A stretch of DNA of 34,277 nt, taken from NCBI GenBank assembly GCA_900767875.1, contig CAAGAT010000026.1, positions 1 through 34,277 of the forward strand, in the 5' to 3' direction. Origin of the DNA: an uncultured Sutterella sp. Its GTDB lineage: Bacteria; Pseudomonadota; Gammaproteobacteria; Burkholderiales; Burkholderiaceae_F. Shown here piece after piece: positions 16,409-23,620 of this stretch. Every line of letters starts with the position of its first letter. Positions within the stretch are counted from its first letter, which is position 1. The position numbers and the translations under genes are program-made. Under the pieces are notes generated by a model, which had not been told where the DNA came from, searched no databases, and worked only from the letters and a program-made list of their open reading frames with translations.

Positions 16409-17572
16409 TCAGGCGTTGTCGGCGCCCGTCTTTTCGGGCAGGATGCCGAAGGCGCGCTTTTGCTCGATCAGACGTTCGGCGCGGCGGGTGCGGTCCCTGA
16501 CTTCACCGGCGAGCTGCCCACAGGCCGCATCGATGTCGTCGCCGCGCGTCTTGCGCACCGTCGTGACGATGCCCGCGTCGTTGAGAATCTTGGCAAAGGC
16601 CAGAACCGTCTCACGGTCCGGGCGCTTGAGGTTCGAATCCGGGAACGGATTGAACGTAATGAGGTTGAATTTGCACGGCACCGTGCGCACGAGTTCGATG
16701 AGTTCGCGGGCGTGCTTGGGCTGATCGTTCACCCCGCCGAGCATCAGGTACTCGAACGTGATGAAGTCGCGCGGCGCCACCTTCAGGTAACGGCGGCAGG
16801 CGGCCATCAGCTCCTCGAGCGGGTGCTTCTTGTTGACCGGCATGATCTTGTCGCGCAGCTCGTCGTCGGGCGCGTGCAGGCTCACGGCCAGCGCCACGGG
16901 CACTTCGGCGCCGAGCTTGTCGATTTGGTTGACCAGGCCCGAGGTCGAGACCGTCACGCGGCGGCGCGACAGGCCGTAGCCGTTGTCGTCGAGAAACAGG
17001 CGCAGCGCCGGAATCACGTTCGTGAGGTTTTGCAGCGGCTCGCCCATGCCCATGAGCACCACGTTGCTGATGATGCGGTCGTTGGGATCGGTGACGCCGG
17101 CCTCGGCGCGCAGCGTGCGCTCGGCGTGCCAGAGCTGGCCGACGATTTCGGCCGTGGTGAGGTTGCGGTTAAAGCCCTGCTTACCCGTCGAGCAAAACAG
17201 GCACCCCATGGCGCACCCCGCCTGCGTGGAAATGCACAGCGTGCCGCGGTCGTCTTCCGGGATGAAAACGGCTTCGACGGCGTTTCCGTTGCCCACATCA
17301 AAGAGCCACTTGCGCGTGCCGTCGCTCGAGTGCTTGACGGTGATCACGGGCGGCGCTTTGATGTAGGCCAAGTTTTGAAGCTTGGCCCGAAAGCTCTTGG
17401 CCAGATTGCTCATCGCGTCAAAGTCGTCCTCGCAGTGCCGATGCATCCAGCGCGCAAGCTGAACGGCACGATAGGGCTTTTCTCCGAGTGCGGCGCACCA
17501 CGCCTTGATTCCCTCAACGTCGAAGTTGAGAAGATTGACGCGTTCCGCCGTCTGACTTTGATTTTCCTGCAT
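16409..17572 (-). CDS. rlmN: Dual-specificity RNA methyltransferase RlmN
   Basis: RlmN is a radical SAM enzyme that methylates C2 of adenosine 2503 in 23S rRNA and adenosine 37 in some tRNAs. The 387-residue protein has the CxxxCxxC cluster motif CAMGCLFC, the GMGEPLQN motif, and the resolving cysteine in RGDDIDAACGQLAGE near the C-terminus. TRKWLFDVGNGN and VFIPEDDRGTLCISTQ precede the radical SAM core. I placed the start at ATG 17572, with GGA eight bases upstream; a GTG two codons earlier (17578) is too close to that site. It follows ndk by 42 bases in the same orientation, as in relatives. Confidence 0.97.
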   Translation of the reverse strand: MQENQSQTAERVNLLNFDVEGIKAWCAALGEKPYRAVQLARWMHRHCEDDFDAMSNLAKSFRAKLQNLAYIKAPPVITVKHSSDGTRKWLFDVGNGNAVEAVFIPEDDRGTLCISTQAGCAMGCLFCSTGKQGFNRNLTTAEIVGQLWHAERTLRAEAGVTDPNDRIISNVVLMGMGEPLQNLTNVIPALRLFLDDNGYGLSRRRVTVSTSGLVNQIDKLGAEVPVALAVSLHAPDDELRDKIMPVNKKHPLEELMAACRRYLKVAPRDFITFEYLMLGGVNDQPKHARELIELVRTVPCKFNLITFNPFPDSNLKRPDRETVLAFAKILNDAGIVTTVRKTRGDDIDAACGQLAGEVRDRTRRAERLIEQKRAFGILPEKTGADNA

Positions 17573-17614
17573 GTTCACAATCCGGCCTTAAAGCTCTGTT
17601 GGATTTGCTACCGA

Positions 17615-18040
17615 TTAGCGATGGCAGATGGCCAGCGTCGGGAAGAAGTAGGCCACTTCGACGGCAGCCGTTTCCGGAGCGTCGGAGCCGTGCACGGCGT
17701 TGGCGTCGATGCTTTCGGCGAAGTCGGCGCGGATCGTGCCCTTTTCAGCCTTCTTCGGGTCGGTGGCGCCCATGAGCTGGCGGTTCTTGGCGATGGCGTC
17801 TTCGCCTTCGAGCACCTGGATCATGACCGGACCGGAGATCATGAAGTTGACGAGGTCGTTGAAGAACGGACGTTCCTTGTGCACGGCGTAGAAGCCTTCG
17901 GCTTCGGCGCGGGAGAGCTGGCGCATCTGGGCGGCGACGATCTTGAGGCCGGCGTTTTCAAAACGGGTGTAGATCTGGCCGATCACGTTCTTGGCGACGG
18001 CATCGGGCTTGATGATGGAAAGAGTGCGCTGAATAGCCAT
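17615..18040 (-). CDS. ndk: Nucleoside diphosphate kinase
   Basis: Ndk transfers the gamma phosphate of ATP to NDPs and dNDPs through a phosphohistidine. The 141-residue protein is full length: MAIQRTLSIIKPDAV at the N-terminus, the Kpn-type loop, RADFAESIDANAVHGSDAPE with the active-site histidine (NAVHGSD), and a C-terminal FFPT segment. A purine-rich AGAAGAGA ribosome site precedes the ATG. It is the first gene of the long minus-strand block, and its promoter should lie in the 520-base gap upstream. Confidence 0.98.
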   Translation of the reverse strand: MAIQRTLSIIKPDAVAKNVIGQIYTRFENAGLKIVAAQMRQLSRAEAEGFYAVHKERPFFNDLVNFMISGPVMIQVLEGEDAIAKNRQLMGATDPKKAEKGTIRADFAESIDANAVHGSDAPETAAVEVAYFFPTLAICHR

Positions 18041-18560
18041 TTGAGTCTCTTCTTAGATGAAAAAATGGGAAGGGAGGGCCCGCCGCAGGGCGAACCCGCA
18101 ATCGAAAGGCAGTCGTCCGCGCGAGGGTGTTCGCCCCGTCAAACGAGCCGCCGAAAAAAATCAACGCGCGATTTTACCATGGGCGGCCGCCCGCCCCGCG
18201 TTTTCCCGCTCACGCGGTTGCAGTTTTTTTCGATTTTTCAATCGGATCGCCCCGATTCAAACCTTTGCTCAAAGCCTTTCAAAGGGAACCCAAACCCACC
18301 AAACCGTTTGAGGGGTTTGATTGAAAACCTTTGCTTAAACACCACTCCATTTGAGAATCACTCTTATCCGTGCAATCGCCAACTTTAAAAGCTATAAATC
18401 GTTTACATATTTTTCAATTTGCAAACGGTAGCCGTACGTCGTTTTTAACCCTTGGTTTGTTTTCCGAAGGTCTTTAAGCCCTGTATAATTTCGGCAATAA
18501 GTGAGAACCCTCACTCGTAGTTTTGAAAACCAATCGGACAACACTTTCAGGAGCCCATCC
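18041..18560. other. Intergenic region between divergent ndk and the H-NS-like gene
   Basis: These 520 bases hold no gene. The ndk-proximal half is GC-rich and contains on the minus strand GGTAAAAT (18171-18178), a TGG-extended -10 without a clear -35. The half from 18200 to 18560 is markedly AT-rich. It carries two direct repeats AAACCTTTGCTCAAA (18259-18273) and AAACCTTTGCTTAAA (18325-18339), 66 bases apart and differing at one base. The AT-rich part could be bound by the H-NS-like protein itself. Confidence 0.6.
18461..18489 (+). promoter_or_regulatory. Candidate promoter of the H-NS-like gene
   Basis: A perfect -10 TATAAT (18484-18489) lies 71 bases before the ATG. The hexamer at the 17-bp spacing is TTTCCG (18461-18466), a weak -35, so activation or relief by an upstream AT-rich element is possible. 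Transcription would begin near 18496. Confidence 0.55.
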
Positions 18561-18914
18561 ATGAGCAACGATTTCAAGGCGATGTACGAATCGCTCAAAG
18601 CCGAGCAGGTTGAACTGAACGATAAGATGAAGGCCGCCCGCGCCGAAGCCATCGAACACATTCAGGGAATCATTGACACGTTCGGCATCACCGCCGCCGA
18701 CCTTTCCTTTGCCGAAGAACCCAAGGCCGCTTCGGCCGCCGGCCGCCGCACCTACCGCACCCGCGGCCCCTCGCCGGTCAAGTACCGCACGCCCACGGGT
18801 ATCGAATGGTCGGGCAAGGGCAATATGAAAAAGTCCTTCCGCGAATACCTTGCCTCCCAGGGGCTGACCCCCGAAGACAAGGATTTGTTCCTGACGGACG
18901 AATTCCGTAAGTAA
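18561..18914 (+). CDS. H-NS family nucleoid protein
   Basis: The 117-residue protein has an N-terminal coiled-coil oligomerisation region (about 3-40, EQVELNDKMKAARAEAIEHI), a linker with RRTYRTRGPSPVKYRTP, and a C-terminal YRTPTGIEWSGKGNMKK motif. Those are the parts of H-NS/Bv3F proteins of Betaproteobacteria, which silence AT-rich and foreign DNA. In most relatives the C-terminal loop reads WSGRGR or WTGRGxxPxW; here it is WSGKGNMKKSFREYL, so the AT-hook-like arginine is lost. The start (MSNDFKAMYE) is supported by CAGGAG seven bases upstream; an in-frame extension is unsupported. A terminator follows at once, so it is a single-gene unit. Confidence 0.85.
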   Translation: MSNDFKAMYESLKAEQVELNDKMKAARAEAIEHIQGIIDTFGITAADLSFAEEPKAASAAGRRTYRTRGPSPVKYRTPTGIEWSGKGNMKKSFREYLASQGLTPEDKDLFLTDEFRK

Positions 18915-18938
18915 TCGGGTTCAAACCCTTGGGCAAAT

Positions 18939-18958
18939 GCCTCCTTCGGGAGGCCTTT
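18939..18958 (+). terminator. Intrinsic terminator after the H-NS-like gene
   Basis: GCCTCC/GGAGGC (18939-18944 with 18949-18954) closed by a TTCG tetraloop and followed by CTTTCGTT. It lies 25 bases after the stop codon. Confidence 0.75.
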
Positions 18959-18988
18959 CGTTATTCATCCAAAGTAAAACGCCGTCGA

Positions 18989-19026
18989 AAAAATCCGAAA
19001 GTCTTGAGGACCTTCGGATTTTTTTT
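18989..19026. terminator. Bidirectional terminator between the H-NS-like gene and rlmD
   Basis: An 11-bp stem (AAAAATCCGAA 18989-18999, TTCGGATTTTT 19013-19023) with an inner GTC/GAC stem is followed by eight T residues on the plus strand and by a T run on the minus strand. It serves the converging plus- and minus-strand genes. Confidence 0.85.
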
Positions 19027-19039
19027 GGCGTGCGGGACT

Positions 19040-20470
19040 TTAAGCCTTGGGCGTTTGTTCGTCGTGTTCGTCAGTGACGGACTCAAAGGCCACGGGTTTG
19101 ACGGGCTTGGGACCGGGCTCGAGAACCGCCATGCTTTCCACGTGCGCCGTATGCGGGAACATATTCATCACGCCCGCGGCACGCACATGCCAGCCGCCTT
19201 CGTGCGTGAGAATGGCGCAGTCACGCGCCAGCGTGGCGGGGTTGCAGGAGACGTACACCACCCGAGCCGGGCGCTTGTCGGTGGCCGCCAGCGTCTTGGC
19301 CAGCGCCTGGGCGCCTTCGCGCGGCGGGTCGATGAGCACGCGATCGATTCCGCCCATGCGCTCCCAGAGGGCGTCCCAGTCCTCGGTCGACCAGGTAAAG
19401 AGGTTGCGGGCCACAAAGTCGGTTTTGTTCGCCAGGCCATTGGAGGCCGCCCCGGCGCGGGCGCGCTCGACCAGGGCCTCCGAGCCTTCGATGCCCGTCA
19501 CGTGCCCGGCACCGCGCGCCAGCGGCAGTGTGAAGTTGCCCAGACCGCAGAAAAAGTCCGCGACCTTGTGCTCGGGCTCGACGCCGAGCAGACGGATGGC
19601 CTGGCCGACCATCTCGCGGTTGACGCGGTGGTTGACCTGCGTAAAGTCCGTGGGCTTGAAGCTGATGGCCACGTCAAAGGCCTCCAGACGCAGCTTGAGG
19701 TTGTGGCGCGCTTCTTCGTGCATCGGGTAGGCCGAATCCGGCCCCTTGGGCTGCACCCAGATGTCCACGCCCTGCTCCTTGGCAAAGGCTTCGATTTTGT
19801 CCGTGTCTTCGTTTGTGAGCGGCTCTAGGATGCGCAGCACCAGGGCCGTGTGACCGTCGCCGTCGACGGCCACTTCGATCTGCGGCAGGCGCTGGGCGAT
19901 CGAAAGCGACTCCACCAGGGCGCGCATGGCCGGCAACATGTCCGAGACCTTCTGCGGCAGGATGCGGCACTCGCTCATGTCGGCCACATAGCTCGAGCTC
20001 TTTTCGTGGAAACCGACGAGCACGCCGCCCTTTTTGGGCACGTTGCGCACGGTCAGGCGCGCGCGGTGACGGTAGCCACAGAATTCGCCCACGATGGGCG
20101 GCAGAATCGATTCGGGCACCACCTTGCCGATGTGCCAGAGCGCGTCGGTGAGAACCGTCTGCTTGAAGTCAACCTGAGCGCGCGCCTCGAGGTGCTGCAT
20201 CACGCAGCCGCCGCAGGTGCCCGGTCCGATGCCGAAATGGGGGCACGCGGGCGTGACGCGTTGCTCGCTGGCCTTGAGGATGTCCTTGACGATGCCCACT
20301 TCGTACGAGGGCTTGTTGCGGATCTGCTCGTAGGTGACCGTCTCGCCGGGCAGCGCGCCTTCGATGAAGACGACCTTGCCGTCGTGGCGGGCCACGCCGC
20401 GTCCTTCGGCGTCGAGTTTGTCAACCTGCACTTCAAAGACAGGGCGGATTTTTTCCTTACGCGGACTCAT
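19040..20470 (-). CDS. rlmD: 23S rRNA (uracil-1939-C5)-methyltransferase RlmD
   Basis: RlmD (RumA) methylates U1939 of 23S rRNA. The 476-residue protein has an N-terminal TRAM domain (about 8-65, VDKLDAEGRGVARHDGKVVFIEGALPGE begins it), iron-sulfur cysteines in CPHFG, TCGGCVMQH and SECRIL, and a Rossmann methyltransferase domain with DFFCGLGNFTLPLA. The motif DPPREGA and the catalytic cysteine in VYVSCNPATLARD are intact. The C-terminus has an unusual acidic tail. In Burkholderiales it commonly follows rpoS, but here its upstream neighbour is nlpD, 109 bases away. It ends just before a strong terminator. Confidence 0.95.
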   Translation of the reverse strand: MSPRKEKIRPVFEVQVDKLDAEGRGVARHDGKVVFIEGALPGETVTYEQIRNKPSYEVGIVKDILKASEQRVTPACPHFGIGPGTCGGCVMQHLEARAQVDFKQTVLTDALWHIGKVVPESILPPIVGEFCGYRHRARLTVRNVPKKGGVLVGFHEKSSSYVADMSECRILPQKVSDMLPAMRALVESLSIAQRLPQIEVAVDGDGHTALVLRILEPLTNEDTDKIEAFAKEQGVDIWVQPKGPDSAYPMHEEARHNLKLRLEAFDVAISFKPTDFTQVNHRVNREMVGQAIRLLGVEPEHKVADFFCGLGNFTLPLARGAGHVTGIEGSEALVERARAGAASNGLANKTDFVARNLFTWSTEDWDALWERMGGIDRVLIDPPREGAQALAKTLAATDKRPARVVYVSCNPATLARDCAILTHEGGWHVRAAGVMNMFPHTAHVESMAVLEPGPKPVKPVAFESVTDEHDEQTPKA

Positions 20471-20579
20471 GGGGTTCTTTCTCGTGCTGGAGTCTCAGAT
20501 AAATAAATCCCCCGCACGGGGTGCGTGCGAGGGCGGCAAGTGTGTCGAATTTTCCGTTTAAAGTCAAACGGGCCGACGC

Positions 20580-21524
20580 TTACTTCTTGCGCAGATAGAA
20601 CATCGGATCCAGGGGCTGCCCCCCCTGGCGCAACTCAAAGCGCAACTTTTCGACGCCCTGGCTCTCGCCGACTTCGGCGATCTTTTGGCCGGCGCGCACG
20701 CTTTCATTGAGCTTGACGAGCACGCGGCTCAGATTGGCGTACACCGTCACCACGGGCGCCGTTGGCTTGCCCGGCAGTCGGATGTTGTGGCGCACGAGCA
20801 CGAACTGACCGTAGCCGTCGTTGTTGTTGCCGATGTAGTGCACCGTGCCGTCAAGAACCGACATCACCGGATCGCCCTTGTTGGCGCCGATGTCGATGCC
20901 GAGCGTGCCGGTGCGGTTGAAGTCGGCGATCACTTCGCCCTCGACGGGCCAGCGGATTTCAATCTCACCGCGGGCGGCGGCCTGCTGGCGCTGCTCCTGT
21001 TCGGCGATCTTGCGCTCGGCGACCTGCTCGGGCGTTTCCGGGCGCTTGGCCACTTCCACGGTGGGCTCGGTGGCGGGCGCTTGGGCGGCCTGCGCCGGAG
21101 CAATGAGCTCGCCTTCGGTAACGGTGGCCGCCGGCGCGGTCACCGCGGCGCTGCCGTCCTCACGCGAGACGGGAATCTGCAGCTCGAGCCCGATCGACAG
21201 CTGCGTCGGGTCGGAAATGTTGTTCAGAAGCATCAGCTCACGCGGGTTGACGCCGTGGCGCATGCTGATGTTGTAGATCGTGTCGCCCGCGGCCACCACA
21301 TAGGTGCGGCCGCTGGCCTGCGGAGCGGGCTCTTCGGTGAGGTGGCGCGGCGCAAACGTGCCGTCGGTGGGCACGGGCACGGCATGGGCCTGCGTGTCCT
21401 CCACGGGCGCCGTCACATCGGGCGCCGGGGTGCTGCGATCCTCAATCGGCGCCGTCAGATCGACCGACGAGCAGCCCGCCAAAAACACCAGGCCGCACAA
21501 AGCGGCCAAACCACGCATACGCAT
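20580..21524 (-). CDS. nlpD: NlpD-type LysM/LytM lipoprotein, amidase activator
   Basis: The 314-residue precursor has a lipoprotein signal with LAGC lipobox (Cys18), then a Pro/Thr-rich linker, one LysM domain (about 70-118, RTYVVAAGDTIYNISMRHG) that binds peptidoglycan, an Ala/Glu-rich linker and a LytM/M23 domain (about 205-312). The LytM metal ligands are missing: GIDIGANKG lacks the usual H before the G-D-I, and the HxH motif is YANLS. That is the known pattern of NlpD, which activates the amidase AmiC in septum splitting rather than cutting itself. The ATG (MRMRGLAALCG) has AGGAGA upstream; a longer frame start is not supported. It follows surE without pcm. Confidence 0.92.
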   Translation of the reverse strand: MRMRGLAALCGLVFLAGCSSVDLTAPIEDRSTPAPDVTAPVEDTQAHAVPVPTDGTFAPRHLTEEPAPQASGRTYVVAAGDTIYNISMRHGVNPRELMLLNNISDPTQLSIGLELQIPVSREDGSAAVTAPAATVTEGELIAPAQAAQAPATEPTVEVAKRPETPEQVAERKIAEQEQRQQAAARGEIEIRWPVEGEVIADFNRTGTLGIDIGANKGDPVMSVLDGTVHYIGNNNDGYGQFVLVRHNIRLPGKPTAPVVTVYANLSRVLVKLNESVRAGQKIAEVGESQGVEKLRFELRQGGQPLDPMFYLRKK

Positions 21525-21611
21525 TTGTTTCTCTCCTAACCGATTGGCGCGATGCGGCGGACTGTCTTCCCGGCCCCGCCCATCGCCATGTGTCCCTGAA
21601 TAATTTCCGCT

Positions 21612-21630
21612 GCGAACCGATGCGGTTCGC
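21612..21630. promoter_or_regulatory. 8-bp palindrome upstream of nlpD
   Basis: GCGAACCG and CGGTTCGC (21612-21619, 21623-21630) are perfect inverted repeats separated by ATG, 88 bases upstream of the nlpD start. It may be an operator or an mRNA hairpin; there is no T run after it. Confidence 0.45.
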
Positions 21631-21676
21631 CCTGCCCCGAGCCCTCGCGCAAACACGGCGCCGGGCTTGAAATCGT

Positions 21677-21705
21677 GCGGTCGGCGCCGCCGCGGCACCG
21701 ACCGC
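21677..21705 (-). terminator. Strong hairpin between surE and nlpD
   Basis: An 8-bp perfect GC stem (GCGGTCGG 21677-21684, CCGACCGC 21698-21705), extended by a few inner pairs, lies 48 bases after the surE stop codon. The minus strand following it reads ACGATTTCAAG, a poor T run, so it may be a partial terminator or Rho-dependent end. Confidence 0.4.
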
Positions 21706-21752
21706 TAGATATCCTAACAGGAAGGGGCCGCGCGTGCGCACGCCGTATTGTT

Positions 21753-22514
21753 TCAGTTGTTGTTTTCCTCAACGAGCAATCGCGCCAGCTCGAGCTGCTT
21801 GTGGCTCGTGAGATCGATCTGCAGGGGCGTGACGGACACGTACCCGTGGCTTGTGGCCCAAAAGTCGGTCCCCTCGGAGGCGTCCCGGGGCTTGCCCGCG
21901 GCGCCGAGCCAGTAGATCGGCATGCCGCGCGGGTTGATTTCGTCGATCATCGGATCGGCGTTGTGGCGGCGCCCCAGACGCGTCGTGCGGATGCCCTGCA
22001 TGGCGTGCAGCGGCAGATTGGGCATGTTGACGTTCAAAAGAATGGGCGCGGCCGGGTTTTTCTCACGGCGCTCGAGAAAACGCTCGACGATGCGGCCGGC
22101 CATGGCGGCGGCCGAGGCCAGCTCCCCCCAGCCCTTGTCGATCTGACTGAAGGCAAAGGAGTCCACCCCGAACACGTAGCCTTCGATGGCCGCGGCCACG
22201 GTGCCCGAATACATCGTGTCGTCGCCCATGTTGGCGCCGCAGTTCACGCCCGAGACCACCAGGTCGGGGCGCTCGTCCAAGAGGCCCGTCATAGCCATGT
22301 GCACGCAGTCCGACGGGGTGCCGCTCACCACATACGTGTCGTTGGCGGCCTTGGTGACCGTCAGGGGCTTGTTGAGCGTGAGCGCGTTGCTCGAGCCGCT
22401 TTGATTGTGCTCGGGCGCGACGATCGTCACGCGCCCGAAGCGGCGCATCCGCTCGGCCAGGGCATGAATGCCCGGCGCCGAATAACCGTCGTCGTTGCTG
22501 ATGAGAATATGCAT
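21753..22514 (-). CDS. surE: 5'/3'-nucleotidase SurE
   Basis: SurE dephosphorylates nucleoside monophosphates and exopolyphosphate and is linked to stress survival. The 253-residue protein has the metal-binding NDDGYSAPGI motif at the N-terminus, EHNQSGSSNALT, and VSGVNCGANMGDDTMYSGTV. Family length is 250-260, and the ATG is supported by AAGGA six bases upstream. surE-pcm-nlpD-rpoS is the usual order in Burkholderiales; only surE and nlpD are found here. An upstream gene encoding a flavoprotein stands 88 bases away. Confidence 0.96.
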   Translation of the reverse strand: MHILISNDDGYSAPGIHALAERMRRFGRVTIVAPEHNQSGSSNALTLNKPLTVTKAANDTYVVSGTPSDCVHMAMTGLLDERPDLVVSGVNCGANMGDDTMYSGTVAAAIEGYVFGVDSFAFSQIDKGWGELASAAAMAGRIVERFLERREKNPAAPILLNVNMPNLPLHAMQGIRTTRLGRRHNADPMIDEINPRGMPIYWLGAAGKPRDASEGTDFWATSHGYVSVTPLQIDLTSHKQLELARLLVEENNN

Positions 22515-22602
22515 GGAAAATCCTTGTGCGGGCCGCCAAATGAAGTGCCCGCATTTTAGCCTGCGGCGGACCCGCCTCTGAAGGCCGTCTCAGGGCCGTC
22601 CC

Positions 22603-23148
22603 CTACCCTGAGCGCGTGTCCTTTTTCACCCGAGAGCCGGCCCGGGCCTTGCCCGTAACCGAATCGATGTCGATGCGCCAGACGGCCGTCGCCTTGGCGT
22701 GCGTGCGGATTTCCTTTTCCACGTCTTCAAGGGGTCGGGTCGGGGTGTGGCGCAGGCACAGCGCCACGAGCGCCTCGTGCCACTCAGCGGGATCCGTGAC
22801 CTGCACGGCGCGGCCCGCGACGATCGCGCTTTCGTAATCAACCGAAAAATGCTCGGGCAGCGTGTCCTGTTTGCGAATAAAGCACACGCTCACGCGGGAA
22901 TTGGCGAGCATGTTGTCGGTCTTGCGCCCGCCGGGCAGCGACAAACAATGAATGTAGAGGAGCCCGTCGACATAGACGGGCGAAATGGGCACGCCGTAGG
23001 GCACGCCTACGGCATCAACCGTGCTTAAAACCGCATGATCGGTCGTGCACACGATTTCCAGCGCCTCCTCCTGACTCAAGGCGCGGTTGCGCCGGCGCAC
23101 CGGGCGGCCGGCCGTCGTTTCGGGCTTGAAGTAGTCGGGTTCGAGCAT
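22603..23148 (-). CDS. Pyridoxamine 5'-phosphate oxidase-like FMN-binding protein (NimA-like)
   Basis: The 181-residue protein resembles the pyridoxamine phosphate oxidase-related family whose members include the nitroimidazole reductase NimA. Visible are EALEIVCTTDHAVLSTVDAVGVP (beta-barrel start), PYGVPISPVYVDGLLYIHCL and SVCFIRKQ, the split-barrel FMN-binding fold. A His in YIHCL and the Arg/Lys around GGRKTD are likely to contact FMN phosphate. It is cytoplasmic; the substrate cannot be given. Start is ATG (MLEPDYFKPE) with GGAG seven bases upstream. It lies 20 bases after the DUF1178 gene and may share its transcript. Confidence 0.75.
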   Translation of the reverse strand: MLEPDYFKPETTAGRPVRRRNRALSQEEALEIVCTTDHAVLSTVDAVGVPYGVPISPVYVDGLLYIHCLSLPGGRKTDNMLANSRVSVCFIRKQDTLPEHFSVDYESAIVAGRAVQVTDPAEWHEALVALCLRHTPTRPLEDVEKEIRTHAKATAVWRIDIDSVTGKARAGSRVKKDTRSG

Positions 23149-23168
23149 GACGTTTCTCCGGATAGGGT

Positions 23169-23606
23169 TCAGTTGAGCGTTTTGCCGCTTGATTCGGACA
23201 CGGGCAGCACGTCTATGCCCTCTTGGCGCAGCTGCCGCGCCTCGCCGATCGTGCACTTGCCCTTGATGAGGCGCCTTTGGGCTTGCCCGCTTTGCATGCG
23301 CCGCGACTCCTCGACGAAATTTTCGCCCACATCCTCGGCCCTGTCGGCGGCCTTGCGCACCTCGGTCATGATCCGCTCGACGGCCTGCTCAAGCTTTTCG
23401 CGGCGCTCGGCCTCACGCGCGGCCTCGGCTTGTCCGCCCTCGGCAATGTGCGCCGCACTCGGCAAACGCCGCACGTCGGGACTGTCGCAAATCGGACAGC
23501 GCACCAACTGTTGGGTCAATTGGCGGTCCATCTCCTCAAGGCTCGCAAAGCTGCCTTCGAAGGTATGGCCGTTTTCGCACAGAAAGTCGAAGTACTTGAT
23601 CGGCAT
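23169..23606 (-). CDS. DUF1178 protein
   Basis: The 145-residue protein begins MPIKYFDFLCENGHTFEGSF, with a CxxxH and a later CPICDSPDVRRLPS, so a metal-binding Cys-rich N-terminus is probable. A coiled, charged helical region (about 60-110, EAAREAERREKLEQAVERI) and a tail with RRLIKGKCTIGEARQL follow. That is the layout of DUF1178 proteins, function unknown. I used the ATG at 23606, preceded by AGGT eight bases away; a GTG three codons earlier is less likely. It starts 14 bases after the ZIP transporter gene. Confidence 0.85.
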   Translation of the reverse strand: MPIKYFDFLCENGHTFEGSFASLEEMDRQLTQQLVRCPICDSPDVRRLPSAAHIAEGGQAEAAREAERREKLEQAVERIMTEVRKAADRAEDVGENFVEESRRMQSGQAQRRLIKGKCTIGEARQLRQEGIDVLPVSESSGKTLN

Positions 23607-23620
23607 TGCGGGCACCTGCG

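Noticed and set aside
16403..18388. Plus-strand frame of 661 codons opposite rlmN and ndk
   Set aside because: The frame is antisense to two certain genes and has no family resemblance.
22589..22612. 7-bp inverted repeat CTCAGGG/CCCTGAG around the stop codon of the NimA-like gene
   Set aside because: There is no T run, and the stem encloses the stop codon, so it is not a plausible terminator; it may be chance in GC-rich sequence.
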